64,000 nucleotides of DNA, from positions 58,047,087 through 58,111,086 of the forward strand of contig NC_080678.1 of the NCBI RefSeq assembly GCF_030445035.2, read 5' to 3'. Positions 23,531-34,401 of this stretch are shown piece by piece (position 1 is the first letter of the stretch; every line of letters starts with the position of its first letter). Made by a program: the position numbers and the translations under genes. The notes under the pieces were generated by a model. It did no database searches. It was not told the DNA's origin and saw only the letters and a program-made list of their open reading frames with translations. The DNA is from Dasypus novemcinctus (taxonomy: Eukaryota; Chordata; Mammalia; Cingulata; Dasypodidae).

Positions 23531-26500
23531 AAAAACAGCTTTATAAGGTGTAACTGACATATAATAAACTACATTTTAAAATTATGTAACTTGATAAGTT
23601 TTGACATGTTTATGTACCTGTGAAAACGCCATCATATTCAAGATAGGGAACATATCTATCACCCAGAAATATTCCTTTGTGATCCTTTGTAATTCCCTTG
23701 CCCTACCCCACCCTAAACCCCTCCATCCTCAGGCAACCACTGATCTGCTTTCTATCACTATAGTTTGTATTTTCTGGAATTTTAGAAAGTGGAATCATAA
23801 AGTATGTACTGTTTTTACTTGGTTTCTTTCACTTAGCACAATCATTTTGAAATTCATCCATGTTTTAATGTATCAATAGTTCATTCCTTTTTGATGCTAA
23901 ATAGTATTCCATTGTTTGGATAGCTTTTTAATGATTACGTATAAAACTGACAGGAATAGTTATTTATAAGTTTTTGTATGGAAACATGCTTTCATTTCTC
24001 TTGGGTAAGCAGATAGGAGCAGAATGGCTGTATCATATGGCTAGTATATGTTTAAGACACTGCCAAACTGTTTCTCAAAGTGATTGTATCATTTTACATT
24101 CTTAACAGCAGTGTGGATGAGTTCCAGTTCCTCCACATCCTTGCCATCTTGGTATGGTCAGTCTTTAATTTTGGCTATTCTACTGCATGTGTAGTAGCAT
24201 ATCGTTGTGGTTTTAGCTTGCATTTCCTTTAAAACTGATTCTGAGCATCTTTTTATGTGCTTATTTGCCATCTCTATATCTTTTTTGGTGAAGTGTCCAT
24301 TCAATCTTTTGCCCAATTTTAGTTGGGCAGTTTATTTTCTTAATGTTGAGATTTAGAGCTATTTAAATATTCTGGATACTCATCTTTTATAAGATGTTTC
24401 CTTTGCAAAGATTTTCTCCCAGTTTGTAGTTTATTTTTCTTTCTTGAATTTTGTAAGTTTTAATTTTTAATTAAGTACAATTTATCATCTTCTTCTTTTA
24501 CAGATAATGCTTTTAGTGTCACATCTAAGAAATCTTTGCCTATCCCAAGGTCACAAAGATTTTCTCCTTTGTTTTTCTCTGGAAGTGTTATAATTTTAGA
24601 TTTTACTTTTGGGTCTATGATCTATTTTGAGTTAATTTTTGTGAGGTGTGGATCAAAACTTATTGTTCTGCATACAAAAATACAATCCAATTGAGCATGA
24701 TGGGATTTTTAAAAAGCACTATCCTTTCTCTATCAAATTGACTTTGCACTATTGTCAAAAATCACTTGTCTATATATGTGTGGGTCTATTACTGGACTCT
24801 ATTTTGTTTCATTGATCTGTTTCTCTATCTTAACAACAATAATACACTGGCTTGGTTACTTTAACATTATAATAAGTCTAGAAGTCAAATTGTTTAAGAC
24901 TTCCAACTTTATCATTTTTCAAAGTTGCATTAGCATATTTATATGCATTTCCATATAAATTTTAGAATTGTCTTGTCAATTTGTACAAAAGATCCTGCTG
25001 AGATTTGAATTGGGATTACATTGAATCTAGAGATCAATTTGAGGAGAAATTGAAATTTTAACAACATTGAGTTTTCTGATCCATGAGCATGAGCATGGTG
25101 TAACTCTACATTTATTTAGACTTTCTTTCATTTCTCTCAGCATTAGTTGCAGTTTTCAATATACAAGTCTTTTACATCTTTTGTCAGCTTCTCCCTAAGT
25201 ATCTCATATTTTTATGGTATTTTATATTATATTGCTTTTTAAATTTAAATTTTGGATTGTTTATTGCTATCATATAAAAACACAATTGACTTCTGCATAT
25301 TGATCTTATATCCTGCAACCACACTAAACTCACTTATTAGTACTAATAGTTTTTTGGTAGCGTCCATTAGATTTTCTACATAATATCAGGCCATGAATAA
25401 AAAAAGAAGCATTACTTTTTCTTTCCAACCTGGATTCTTTTTCTTTTCTTGTCTTGTCTTATTCCACTAACTGGAACCCCCAGCACAATTCTGAATAGAA
25501 GTGGAGAAATAGAACACCTTGTTTTGTTCCTTGGAGAAGAGTCTTTTACCACCAATATGGTATTAGCTGTAGGCGTCTCCTAGATTCCATTTATCATTTT
25601 GAAGAAGTTCTTTTTTTATTTCCTAGTTATTGGGATTTGTTATTTGGGAATAAATATTGTATTTTATTAAATGCTTTTGCTGCATTTATTGAGATGCTTA
25701 TATGGTTTTTCTTTTGAAATTTGTTAATCAATTTACATTTCTGTCTTAGCTCCACTTGTTTATCAGGTATTATTCCTTTTATGTATTTTCGTATTTGATT
25801 TGTTAAAATTTTGCTGAGGATTTTTGCAGCTACATTATTGAGGGATATTGGTTTGTTGTTTTCTTTTCCTATAATGTCTTTATCTGGTTTTGGTATCAAG
25901 GTAAAACTGGTTTCATAGACTAAGTAGGGAAATATTCCTTCCTTTTCAATTTTCTGCGAAGCCATCTAGCCTTAGAACTTTGTAGGAATATTTTAAGTTA
26001 CAAGTTCAATTTCTTTAATAGCCAAGAGCTATTATGGTTATCTATTTCTTCTTGCTTTTGTTTTGGTTATTTTAAAGAAGTTGCCCATTTCTTCTAAGTT
26101 GTATAATTTATTTGCATAAATTTGTACATAATACTTCCTTATTGTTATTTTAATAAATGTAAAATTTGTAGTGTTCCTTTTCTCATTACTGTTATTGATA
26201 ATTTGATGTTTCTTCCCCTTTTCTTCACAGGTTTGGCTGGAGGATTATTAATGTTCTTGACCCTATGGAAGAAGAAGCTTTCAGTTTCAATGATTTTACC
26301 TACTGTTTTCCTGTTTTCTTTTTAATTTAATTGATTTTTATTATTATCTTTAGCATTTTCTTCCTTCTACATGCTCTAGGTTTAATTTGTTCTTTATCTA
26401 GGTTTTTCTTTTAGTGGTGATGGGGAGGTCATTATTTGAGACTTTTCTAATATAGATTTTTTCTTTTCTAATATAGATGTTTAGTTTTATAAGTTTTTCT

Positions 26501-27350
26501 ACAAGTGCTTCTTTTGCAGTATCCCAGATATTTTGATATGTTGTGTTTTCATTTTCATTCTGTTTAAAATATGTTCAATTTACATTTTTTCTTTGATGCA
26601 TAGGCTATTTAGAAGTATTTGGGGATTTCCAAATATGCCTCTGTTATTGATTTCCTTTTTAATCCCTTTGTGGTCAGAGAACATACTCAGTATGACTTGA
26701 ATTCTTTTACAATTATTATGGCACAGAATATGCTCTATCTTGGTAAATGTTTTGGGTGCACTTGAAAAGAATATGTATTCTGCTGCTGCTGGATAGAATA
26801 TTTTACAAATGTTGACTGTCAAGTTGGTTGACAATATTTTTCAAATCTTTCATATTTTCAGTGATTTTCTCTCTCCTTCTGCTATCAATTGTGGTGAGAG
26901 TTATAGCAATTTCCAGCCATAATCACATATCTGTTTATTTCTCCTTGCAATTATATCAATTTACTTAATATTTTTTGAAGGTCTCTTTTTAGGTGCATAC
27001 ATGTTTAGGATTATAATGTCCTTCTTGATTAATCGACTCCTTTATCAATGTGAAATGAACTTCTTTATCTCTGGTAATAATCTCTGGTCTAAATCGACTT
27101 TGATATTAGTATAGTCATTCCACCTTTCTTTTGATTAGTCATACATGATATGTCTTTTTCCATAGTTTAAATTTTAACATATTAATTCTAAAAAGTGCAT
27201 TTCTTATAGGCAGCCTATAGTTAGGCCTTGCTTTTTCAGTTTTATGTGAACATTAGTTTCCTTTGCATCTACATTGTATTTTTAAAATTAGTCAATTACT
27301 TTTAGAGACCTTTAAATAATCAGTAAAAAATCCTATATATTGACCATGTT
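23531..27350 (-). mobile_element. Old L1 (L1M-type), 3' UTR and ORF2 remains
   Basis: From tataaggtgtaactgacata the reversed 3' UTR runs into ORF2, which is recognisable to about 27.3 kb. At 25627-25965 the minus strand still reads part of the reverse transcriptase: LIPKPDKD, a PISLNNVAAKILSKIL block, then INAAKAFNKIQYLF. The first catalytic Asp of the L1 motif (normally in a SIDAEKAFD-like block) is Asn here. No long intact frame; a dead fossil. Confidence 0.85.
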
Positions 27351-27631
27351 GTTGCCATTTCTTGTTCTTTTTATTCCTTTGTGTTGATCCATATTATCAG
27401 TGTTTCTTATCTTTTCATGGCTGAAAAATATTCCATTTATGTATATACCGCATTTTTATCCATATATCAGTTGATTGGCATATGGATTGTTTCCCCCTTT
27501 GGCTAATGTGAATTGCACTTCTATGAACATTAGTGTACAAGTTTTTGTTTGAACACCTATTTTCAATTCTTTTGACTCTATATCTAGGAATGGAATTTCT
27601 GGGTCATATAGTAATTCCATGTTTAATTTTT
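27351..27631 (-). mobile_element. Old L1 3' UTR fragment, left half
   Basis: Reversed 3' UTR words ggctgaaaaatattccattt, tatatcagttgattggcata and aatggaatttctgggtcata. It is interrupted at 27631 by a younger LINE and resumes at 33064. Confidence 0.8.
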
Positions 27632-27663
27632 TTTTAAGATTTAAAAAAAATCAATTTATTGAA

Positions 27664-28300
27664 ATATATCATCCACACACAAACATACACAAACAATAAG
27701 TGTATAGTAATAGTTGTGAACATACAAAACAAACACATATAACATCATACAGGACTCTCATAACTCACCCTACCACCAACATCTTATATTGTTGTTAAAC
27801 CTTCTTAACTAATGATTAAAGAGCATTGTCAAAATATTACTATTAACTGAAGTATTTTCCCCCAACCCTCCCTATTATTATCATCTTTCTGTCATTTATA
27901 TACGAACATACATAAACAGTTAAGTGTATAGTAAAAGTTGTGAACTTACAAAGCAAACATGCATAACATCGTACAGGGGTCTCATACATCAACCCTCCAC
28001 TGACATCTTGCATTGTTGTGAGACGTTTGTTACAAATTACAAAAGAATATTGTCAAAATCTTACTACTAGTTAAAGTCCTTATCTTACATTTGGTGTGCT
28101 TTTCCCTGACACAACTTATTATTATTTTTTTAATAAATTTTTTTATGACAGAAGTTGTAAACTTATAAAACAATCATGCACATATACAGAATTCCCAAAC
28201 AACACCCCTCTATCAACACACCACACTGTGGTGGAGCATTTGTTACAGATAAGATAATATCACCTAATTGTTACCATGTCCATTGTATATACATTTGGCT
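27664..28300 (-). repeat. Three tandem units in the LINE 3' UTR, period about 220
   Basis: aagtgtatagtaa with the following agttgtgaac starts at 27698 and again at 27922 (offset 224). A third unit with agttgtaaacttataaaaca follows at 28153 (offset 217). Each unit continues with catacaggactctcat, catcgtacaggggtctcat or atatacagaattccc, then a caccaacatctt or cactgacatctt-like block. Confidence 0.8.
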
Positions 28301-28310
28301 CACATTTTCT

Positions 28311-29522
28311 TTCTTTTTTTTTTTTTACATGGATTTTTTTTTAAATTGATTTTGTAAAAATATTACATTAAAAAAATATATATGAGGACCCATTCAACCC
28401 CACCACCCCCACCCCACCACTCGCCCCCCAGCAACACTCATTCCCATCATCATGAAACATCCATTGCATTTGGTAAGTACATCTCTGGGCACCGCTGCAC
28501 CTCATGGTCAATGGTCCACATCATGGCCCATAATCTCCCCCATTCCATCAGTGGGCCCTGTGAGGATTTACAATGTCCGGTGATTGCCCCTGAAGCACCA
28601 TCCAGGGCAGCTCCAAGTCCCAAAGGCGCCTCCACATCGTGTCTCTTCCTGCCATTCCCCATACCCATTAGCCACCATGTCCACTTTTCCCACTCCAATG
28701 CCACCTTTTCTCTGTGGACATTGGATTGGTTGTGTCCATTGCACCTCTATGTCAAGAGGAGGCTCAGATTCCACACGGATACTGGATGCAATCCTCCTGC
28801 TTTCAGTTGTAGGCACTCTAGGCTCCATGGTGTGGTGGTTGTCCTTCTTCAACTCCATCTTAGCTGAGTGAGGTGAGTCCAATAAATCAGATTGTAGGTG
28901 CTGGAGTCTGTTGAGGCTCAGGGCCTGGCTATCACATTGTCAGTCCAGAGATTCAGATCCCCTAAATATATCTTAAACCCCAACACCAACTACAACTCCA
29001 GCACAGTAGCATGAAAGTCTTATGAAGAGAGATCCCATCTGAGTCTAGATTCATCACGCATAAACACCAGCTCCAAAGAAGGGCCATCTGACATGGCAGT
29101 TAACCCCATCTGCCATGACCATAGCACCCATGGGTCTCTTTAGCCCTCAAAGGAACCAATACCTGGTGGTTGTATCTACTTTATCTGTCTCTTAGACTCT
29201 GCTCAGTTGTGCATAAGGGCAATCCTTCTGACAGCCTCCAGACTCTTTTTTAGAGACTCGTAGCCATATAAACTCATTTCTCCTTTCCATTTCCCCCTTA
29301 CATTAGGTCAAACAGCATTTTAAAGTCATGTTATTTTATGTAGACAGGGATATTCTGCTGATCCGCATTGAACCTTCCATTCAAGGTCATTTTCCAGTTG
29401 CATCATCAGTTGGTAGTTGATAGTGATCCCTCGGTGCCAGGGAGGCTCATCCCTGGGTGTCATGTCCCACGCTGGGGGGAAGGCATTGCATTTACATGCT
29501 GAGTTTGGCTTTGAGACTGGCC
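28311..29522 (-). mobile_element. Young 5'-truncated L1 3' fragment, nested
   Basis: Poly-T (28311-28326) marks its tail; the body is the same lineage L1 3' UTR seen at 16703-16965 on the other strand. Perfect 20-base flanks acatttggctcacattttct at 28291-28310 and 29523-29542 prove a target-primed insertion into the host LINE. The perfect flanks and the relatively clean sequence make it the youngest layer of the nest. Its low CpG loss gives long open frames (such as 28382-28867 plus), which are not genes. Confidence 0.93.
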
Positions 29523-30627
29523 ACATTTGGCTCACATTTTCTATACTGCCCCATTATCAACACAGCACATCTTTGGCATAGATGCGAGAATATTATATAT
29601 TACTGCTAACCACCGTCAATAGGTCACTCCAGTTGTGTTTTTCCCATGTGTTCCCAATAACCTGCAGCAGTGATATACATGTGTCCTACCTCACAGAGGA
29701 CCCTCTTGCATCTGTACCATCAACCACACTTCTCATTCACCTCTTGGTTTACTGTGCTATTCAGTTCCTAGATTATTCTCTAGCATTCTGTCAATTGGCA
29801 TTTACATCCCTAGATTACCATTTTCAGCCACATCCCTATTTATAAACTAGCTATTAGTATTTTTACCATCCATTCTATACATTTCGACACTTTTACAGTA
29901 AAGCTAATTAAAACTTCTATATATATTAAATATCAGGAGTCCATTTCAGTTCTTTACTTATCTCCATTAAGAATTCACCAACTACCACCAGGTCATGAAG
30001 ATATTTTCCTACTATTTTTTCTAGAAGTTTTATGGTTCTTGCTTTTATTTTTAGATTTTTGATCCATTTTGAGTTATTTTTTGGATAAGGTGTGAGATAG
30101 AGGTCCTCTTTTCTTCTTTTGGCTATAAATATCCAGTTCTTTAAGCACCATTTTGCTAGTCAAAAATCACTTTATGGTACATGTGAGGTCTGTTTCTGAG
30201 CCTTCAGTTTGGTTCCATTGGTCTCTGTATCTGTCTTTATGCCAGTACTGTGCTGTTTTTACCACTATAGCTTGGTAGTGTGATTTAAAGTCCGGAGATG
30301 AGGGTTTGCTTTTCCTTTTATGATGTTTCTTGCTATTCAGGACCACTTACCCTGCCAAATAAATTTGTTAATTATGTTTTCAACTTATTTTTTTAATGCT
30401 GGTGAATTTTTATCAAGGTTGAATTGAATCTGTATATCAATTTGAGTAGAATTGACATTTTAATGATATTTAGTCTTCCAATCAATGAGCATGGAATGTT
30501 CTTCCAGTTATTTAGGGCTTTTCTGATTTCTTTTAACATTGGGTTGCAGTTTTCTGAATACAAGTGCTTCATATCATTGGTTAAGTTTATTCCTGACTAC
30601 CTGAGTTTTATCTGTCATATTTTATTT

Positions 30628-30909
30628 TCACCACTCTTTTGACACTTTTACTTTTATTGATATAATCTTCATTTCTAGACTCTCTTCCAGACCTCTTTCT
30701 CCTGTCTTTTCAGGCTCTTGCACACCCTTGAGTATTTCCTGAAAATCTGGTCTCTTGCTTAGAAATTCTCTCAGTTTCTGTTTAAAGGTGAATATTCTAA
30801 TTTTACCTTTATTTTTGAAAGACAATCTTGCTGGATATAAAATTCTTGGCTGGAAGTTTTTATCTTGTAGTATCTTAAATATATCAGACCACTGTCTTCT
30901 TGACTCCAT
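30628..30909 (-). pseudogene. L1 ORF1 remnant: C-terminal domain
   Basis: The minus frame reads RQWSDIFKILQDKNFQPRIL, then YPARLSFKNKGKIRIFTFKQ and KLREFLSKRPDFQEILKG. This closely follows the C-terminal domain of L1 ORF1p (the PRILYPARLSF block and KQKLREF block). It lies downstream of the coiled-coil remnant at 31371-31622 in the same element. Confidence 0.85.
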
Positions 30910-31370
30910 GGTTTCTGGTGAGAAATCAGCACTTAATCTTGGTATCCCTTATATGTTATGCATTGCTTTTCTCTTGCTGTTCTCAGAATTCTCTCTTTGT
31001 CTTTGGAATTTGACATTCTGATGAGTATGTGTCTCAGAGTTGGTCTATTCAGATTTTTTCGGATGGGAGTACATTGTGCTTCTTAGACATGGATATCTAT
31101 GTCCTTCAGTAGGATTGAGAAATTTTCTAACATTATTTCTTTAAATATTCCTTCTGCCCCTTTTCCCTTCTCCCTCTGGGACACCCATGACATGCATGTT
31201 TGTACATCTCTGGCTGTCATTTAGTTCTCTGAGAACTTGTTCAATTTTTTCCATTCTTTTCTTCATCTTTCTCTTGTATGTTCACTTTCAGAGGCCATTT
31301 CTTCAAGCTCACCAATCCTTTCTTCTGCCTCCTCAAATCTGCTATTACATGATTCCAATGTTTTTTAATT

Positions 31371-31622
31371 TCACTTACAGAACCTTTCTGCTATTTTTCT
31401 ATGCAGGCTTTCAAATTCTTCTTTGTGCTCATCCAGTGTCTTCTTAATATCCTTAATCTCTTTAGCCATCTCATTGAATTTAGTAAAGAGATTTGTTTGG
31501 ACATCTATGATTAGTTGTCTCAACTCCTTTATGTCATCTGGAGGCTTATCTTGTTCCTTTAATTGGGCCATAGCTTCCTGTTTCTTGGTGTGGATTGTAA
31601 TTTTTGGTTGGTGTCTTGGCAT
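31371..31622 (-). pseudogene. L1 ORF1 remnant: N-terminus and coiled coil
   Basis: 83 codons from ATG. The start (MPRHQPKITIHTKKQEAMAQ) is followed by a heptad-like coiled coil with ELRQLIIDVQTNLFTKFNEM and KEIKDIKKTLDEHKEEFESL, as in the trimerising part of L1 ORF1 protein, the RNA-binding partner of the retrotransposon. It stops at 31371; the frame is then lost before the C-terminal domain at 30628-30909, so the protein is broken. Confidence 0.75.
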
Positions 31623-32073
31623 CTGGCTTACTAGAGTATTTATTCTGGGTGCAGTTTTTCTGTTTAGTTTAGGGCTTCCTGCCCTTTCTCCCTTGCTGGT
31701 TGTGCAGTAGGAGCCAAGGATGTAATTGGTGCTATAAACTGTGGAGGCTCAAGCTGCCCTATTGCCTCAGGGATGGATGAAGCTTCTCCCAATTTTCTCC
31801 TTTCCCAGAGGTAGGGACAGAGTCACAGTTGGGTGGAATAATCCAAGTCATGCAGGCCTAGACTGTAGTCGCCCAGAGAGACTGATGAAGATTCACGCCC
31901 CTTTTTCCCCTGCCTGGGCATGGATGGTGCTTCAAGTGTGGGTAGCAATCTATGCAGTGCTGGTCCAAGATGACTGCAGTTGCCCCAGTAGACTTTCAAT
32001 TATTCAGTTTGTGCCAGCCAAAGGTACCCTCAATTACCTGAATAGACTAGTGCTGAGCTAGCCAGCCTCTTCC

Positions 32074-32905
32074 CTGCCAGAGGCAGGACTGAAGCCTAGG
32101 CTAGGGCTGCAGGCTGATCCAGGTGAAAGAAACCGTTACCTACCATCGCTGTGATATTTGGTCAGGCCAGCTTCCCCTCAGACTGTGGGTGGAGTCAAAA
32201 TACCCGCCACAGGCCTTTTTCCTCCCCACAGGCCTTTTTCTGACTTGGACAAATTCACATCCCAGCTGTTCCTAAGGTTATTCTTTATCCATCTTAGTCT
32301 ACCAATCAGTAGCTGAAATTGGCAGCCAACCATCTCCTCCTCCCTTGTTTTTGGGAACTGGAGCTTCCACTTCCAGTCACAGAACAGCTCCTGGGGTGGC
32401 TTGTGCTGCCAGAGTAGGACAATCATTGGCCTCATGGCTTGGCCGGCAATTTCCTGGAGAAGCTGGTGCAGGTCCCTGTAGCTTCCTCCCTGTCAGAGGT
32501 GGCACTTGGTCTTAGGCTAGACCTGCAATCTGACCTGGGTGGAAAGAAGCCAGTCCCCACCAGCACTGGGATTTTCAGTCCATCCTCCTTCCCCTCGTGA
32601 CAGGCGCGGAGTTAAGGTGGCAGCTTCCGGCCTCTTTCTGACTTGAACAGGCATAAACTTTAGCTGTTTTCAGGATTATACTTTAGCCCACTGAATTTTA
32701 CTCATCAGTAGCTAAAGTTGGTGCCCAACCATCTCTTCCTCCCCCATTTTTGGGAAGTGGAGCTTTCAATTCTAGCAGTGGAACAGCTCCTGGGGTGGCT
32801 TGCACCTCTGGTGGAGGATGGGCACTGGCTTCTGGGGTGTGGAACACTCTACTTATGAGCTTTCTCTGCAGATGGGCAGCCTCCTCCTTCCATTTCTTCA
32901 AGAAT
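32074..32905 (-). repeat. Tandem 5' UTR units of the LINE, period about 416
   Basis: A unit beginning ctgccagagg (32074) recurs at ctgtcagagg (32490). Paired words match at the same spacing, such as cagtagctgaaattggcagc versus cagtagctaaagttggtgcc, and gaacagctcctggggtggct in both. A more diverged earlier unit may start near 31740. Repeated 5' UTR monomers act as promoter units in some L1 families. Confidence 0.8.
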
Positions 32906-33063
32906 GTTGCAGGATGCCCTTCTGACCTCCTGAAGCCCCCAAACAGGTGCTTCACCTAGCTGCAGAGAGCTCTTGGAGTTTACTAACTGCCCTGTAGCAG
33001 GAGCTGACTCTAGGAGCAAATTACCCTACCACCATCTTGCTGTCATCTCCATGTTTAATTTTT

Positions 33064-33183
33064 CAAGGAGCAACCAACTGTTTCTACTGTAGTTGCACTC
33101 TCTTAAATTCTCACCAGCAGTGCATTAGGGTTCCAATTTCTCCATATCCTCATGCATGCTTGCTTTCCATTTTTTTAAATGAA
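33064..33183 (-). mobile_element. Old L1 3' UTR fragment, right half
   Basis: caaggagcaaccaactgttt, ctcaccagcagtgcattagg and tctccatatcctcatgcatg carry on exactly where the segment ending at 27631 stops. Together they re-form one L1 3' UTR piece once the insert is removed. Confidence 0.85.
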
Positions 33184-33690
33184 GCATTTATTATCTTATG
33201 GTTTCTGTGGGGCAGGAATCCAGAAGTAGTTTCGCTAGATTTTCTGTTTCAGAGTCTCTCTTAGGTTGGGATCAAGGTGTCACTTGGGGCTGTGGTCATT
33301 TCAAGGATCAAATGGCCTCTAATGGAAAGTTCTTCCAAGCTCAATCATGTGGCTTTTGGCAGGACTTAGCTCCTCATGAGCTGTTGGCTGGAGGCAGCCC
33401 TCAGTTCCTTGCCCAATTGCCTTTTGCATAGAACAGCTCACAAAATGGGAACTTGCTTCATCTGAGTGAGCAAGTGAGAAGAGTCAACAAGATGTCAGCA
33501 AGACAGAAATCATAGTTGTCTATAACATAATCTTGGAAGTGGCATCCCATCCTTTTGCCATTTCTATAGGTTAGAATTGAGTGACTAGGTCCAGTCCACA
33601 CTAAAGGAGAGGAAATTACGCAAGGTTGTGAAACCCAGGAGGTGAGGATCATTGGGAGCCCTCCATACCAAGCTGTACTGTCAGAAGTGT
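33184..33690 (-). mobile_element. MaLR (MLT1-type) LTR
   Basis: Reversed LTR: tttattatcttatggtttct (an AATAAA on the minus strand), gggatcaaggtgtcacttgg, gagctgttggctggaggcag, tgcttcatctgagtgagcaa, gtgactaggtccagtccaca and ggtgaggatcattgggagcc. Order and content fit the MLT1 group. Confidence 0.7.
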
Positions 33691-33899
33691 CAAGACTTCA
33701 AGGTACTCTGGGGTATATTGGTGGTTTCCTTTTAGTTGGTGAGGGCATGTGAAGGGAGTCAAGATTCATAGGCATCTACCACATGCCAAACCCAGTGCTG
33801 AACGATCTCATGTGCCTTACTTTATTTCTCACATCCTTCCTGTGACACAAGTACTTTTGGAATGCTGTGCTAGTTTTCCTCAATATTCATTCTTCCATC

Positions 33900-34062
33900 C
33901 TTTCACAGTAAAATTTTTTTATGCTTTATAAAGAGCCAAATAGTAAATATTTTGGGTTTGTGTGCCATATATGATCTTGGTCACAAATTTTTCCTGTTTT
34001 TGTTTTCTTTGTAAATATTTTTTAAAAATGTAAAAACCATGTTTAGCTCAAACCTTTAAAAA
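33900..34062. mobile_element. hAT-type MITE remnant
   Basis: tttataaagagccaaatagt, aaatattttgggtttgtgtg and gccatatatgatcttggtca are the start of a common Charlie-derived MITE. Family not named with certainty. Confidence 0.55.
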
Positions 34063-34395
34063 CATACCAACCATGTTTTTCTCAAAGGCCAACATAAAAC
34101 AAGATGCTGGTTTTGACTCCCAGGGAACAGTTTGCAGAATCCTGCTCAAGGCCATCAGAGATCAGCAGACATCTCTAGGACAAATGCTGGCTTCAGAGAC
34201 AACTCCTTCCCTTCGCTGGAGTCATGCTTTCTTGAATTTTTGGTTTTTGAGTGTTATTTTTTGTTTTTCTGATTGATTGGAAAATCACCTAATTATTGAA
34301 AAGTTCCATTTACTCTCAGAAGAAGCACCAGAGGGAACTTTTATATAAGATGTGCATGTAAAGAAGTCAACAAAAGCAGGTTGCAATTATGGGTC

Positions 34396-34401
34396 TTTAA
34401 T
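34396..34401 (-). terminator. Candidate distal poly(A) signal (ATTAAA) of A1CF
   Basis: ATTAAA on the minus strand, the commonest variant poly(A) signal, close to where unique repeat-poor sequence gives way to MITE and LTR remnants. Two canonical AATAAA motifs at 34607-34612 and 34667-34672 are alternatives. No downstream GU-rich element is obvious, so this is a weak call. Confidence 0.25.

Larger units (their letters stand above)
27632..33048 (-). mobile_element. L1/HAL1-like LINE, near full-length, ORF2 mostly missing
   Basis: A 5.4-kb minus-strand insertion with a poly-T start (its poly-A tail) and identical 15-base flanks ccatgtttaattttt at 27617-27631 and 33049-33063. Reading its own direction: 5' end with caagatggtggtaggg, a 5' UTR with tandem units (31.7-33.0 kb), an ORF1 with coiled coil and C-terminal domain (about 31622-30628), a short ORF2 tail (30600-29960), and a 3' UTR with tandem units. 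Most of ORF2 is absent, as in half-L1 (HAL1) elements or an internally deleted L1. A 1.2-kb L1 fragment is inserted at 28311-29522. Stops and frameshifts show it is inactive. Confidence 0.85.

Noticed and set aside
27664..28300. CRISPR-like spaced repeats
   Set aside because: The units are long, diverged and adjacent, inside a mammalian LINE 3' UTR; no short identical repeats with unique spacers exist anywhere in the window.
28382..28867. 161-codon plus-strand open frame
   Set aside because: It lies wholly within the young L1 3' UTR fragment, antisense to it, is rich in Pro, His and Ser from low-complexity DNA, and has no domain.
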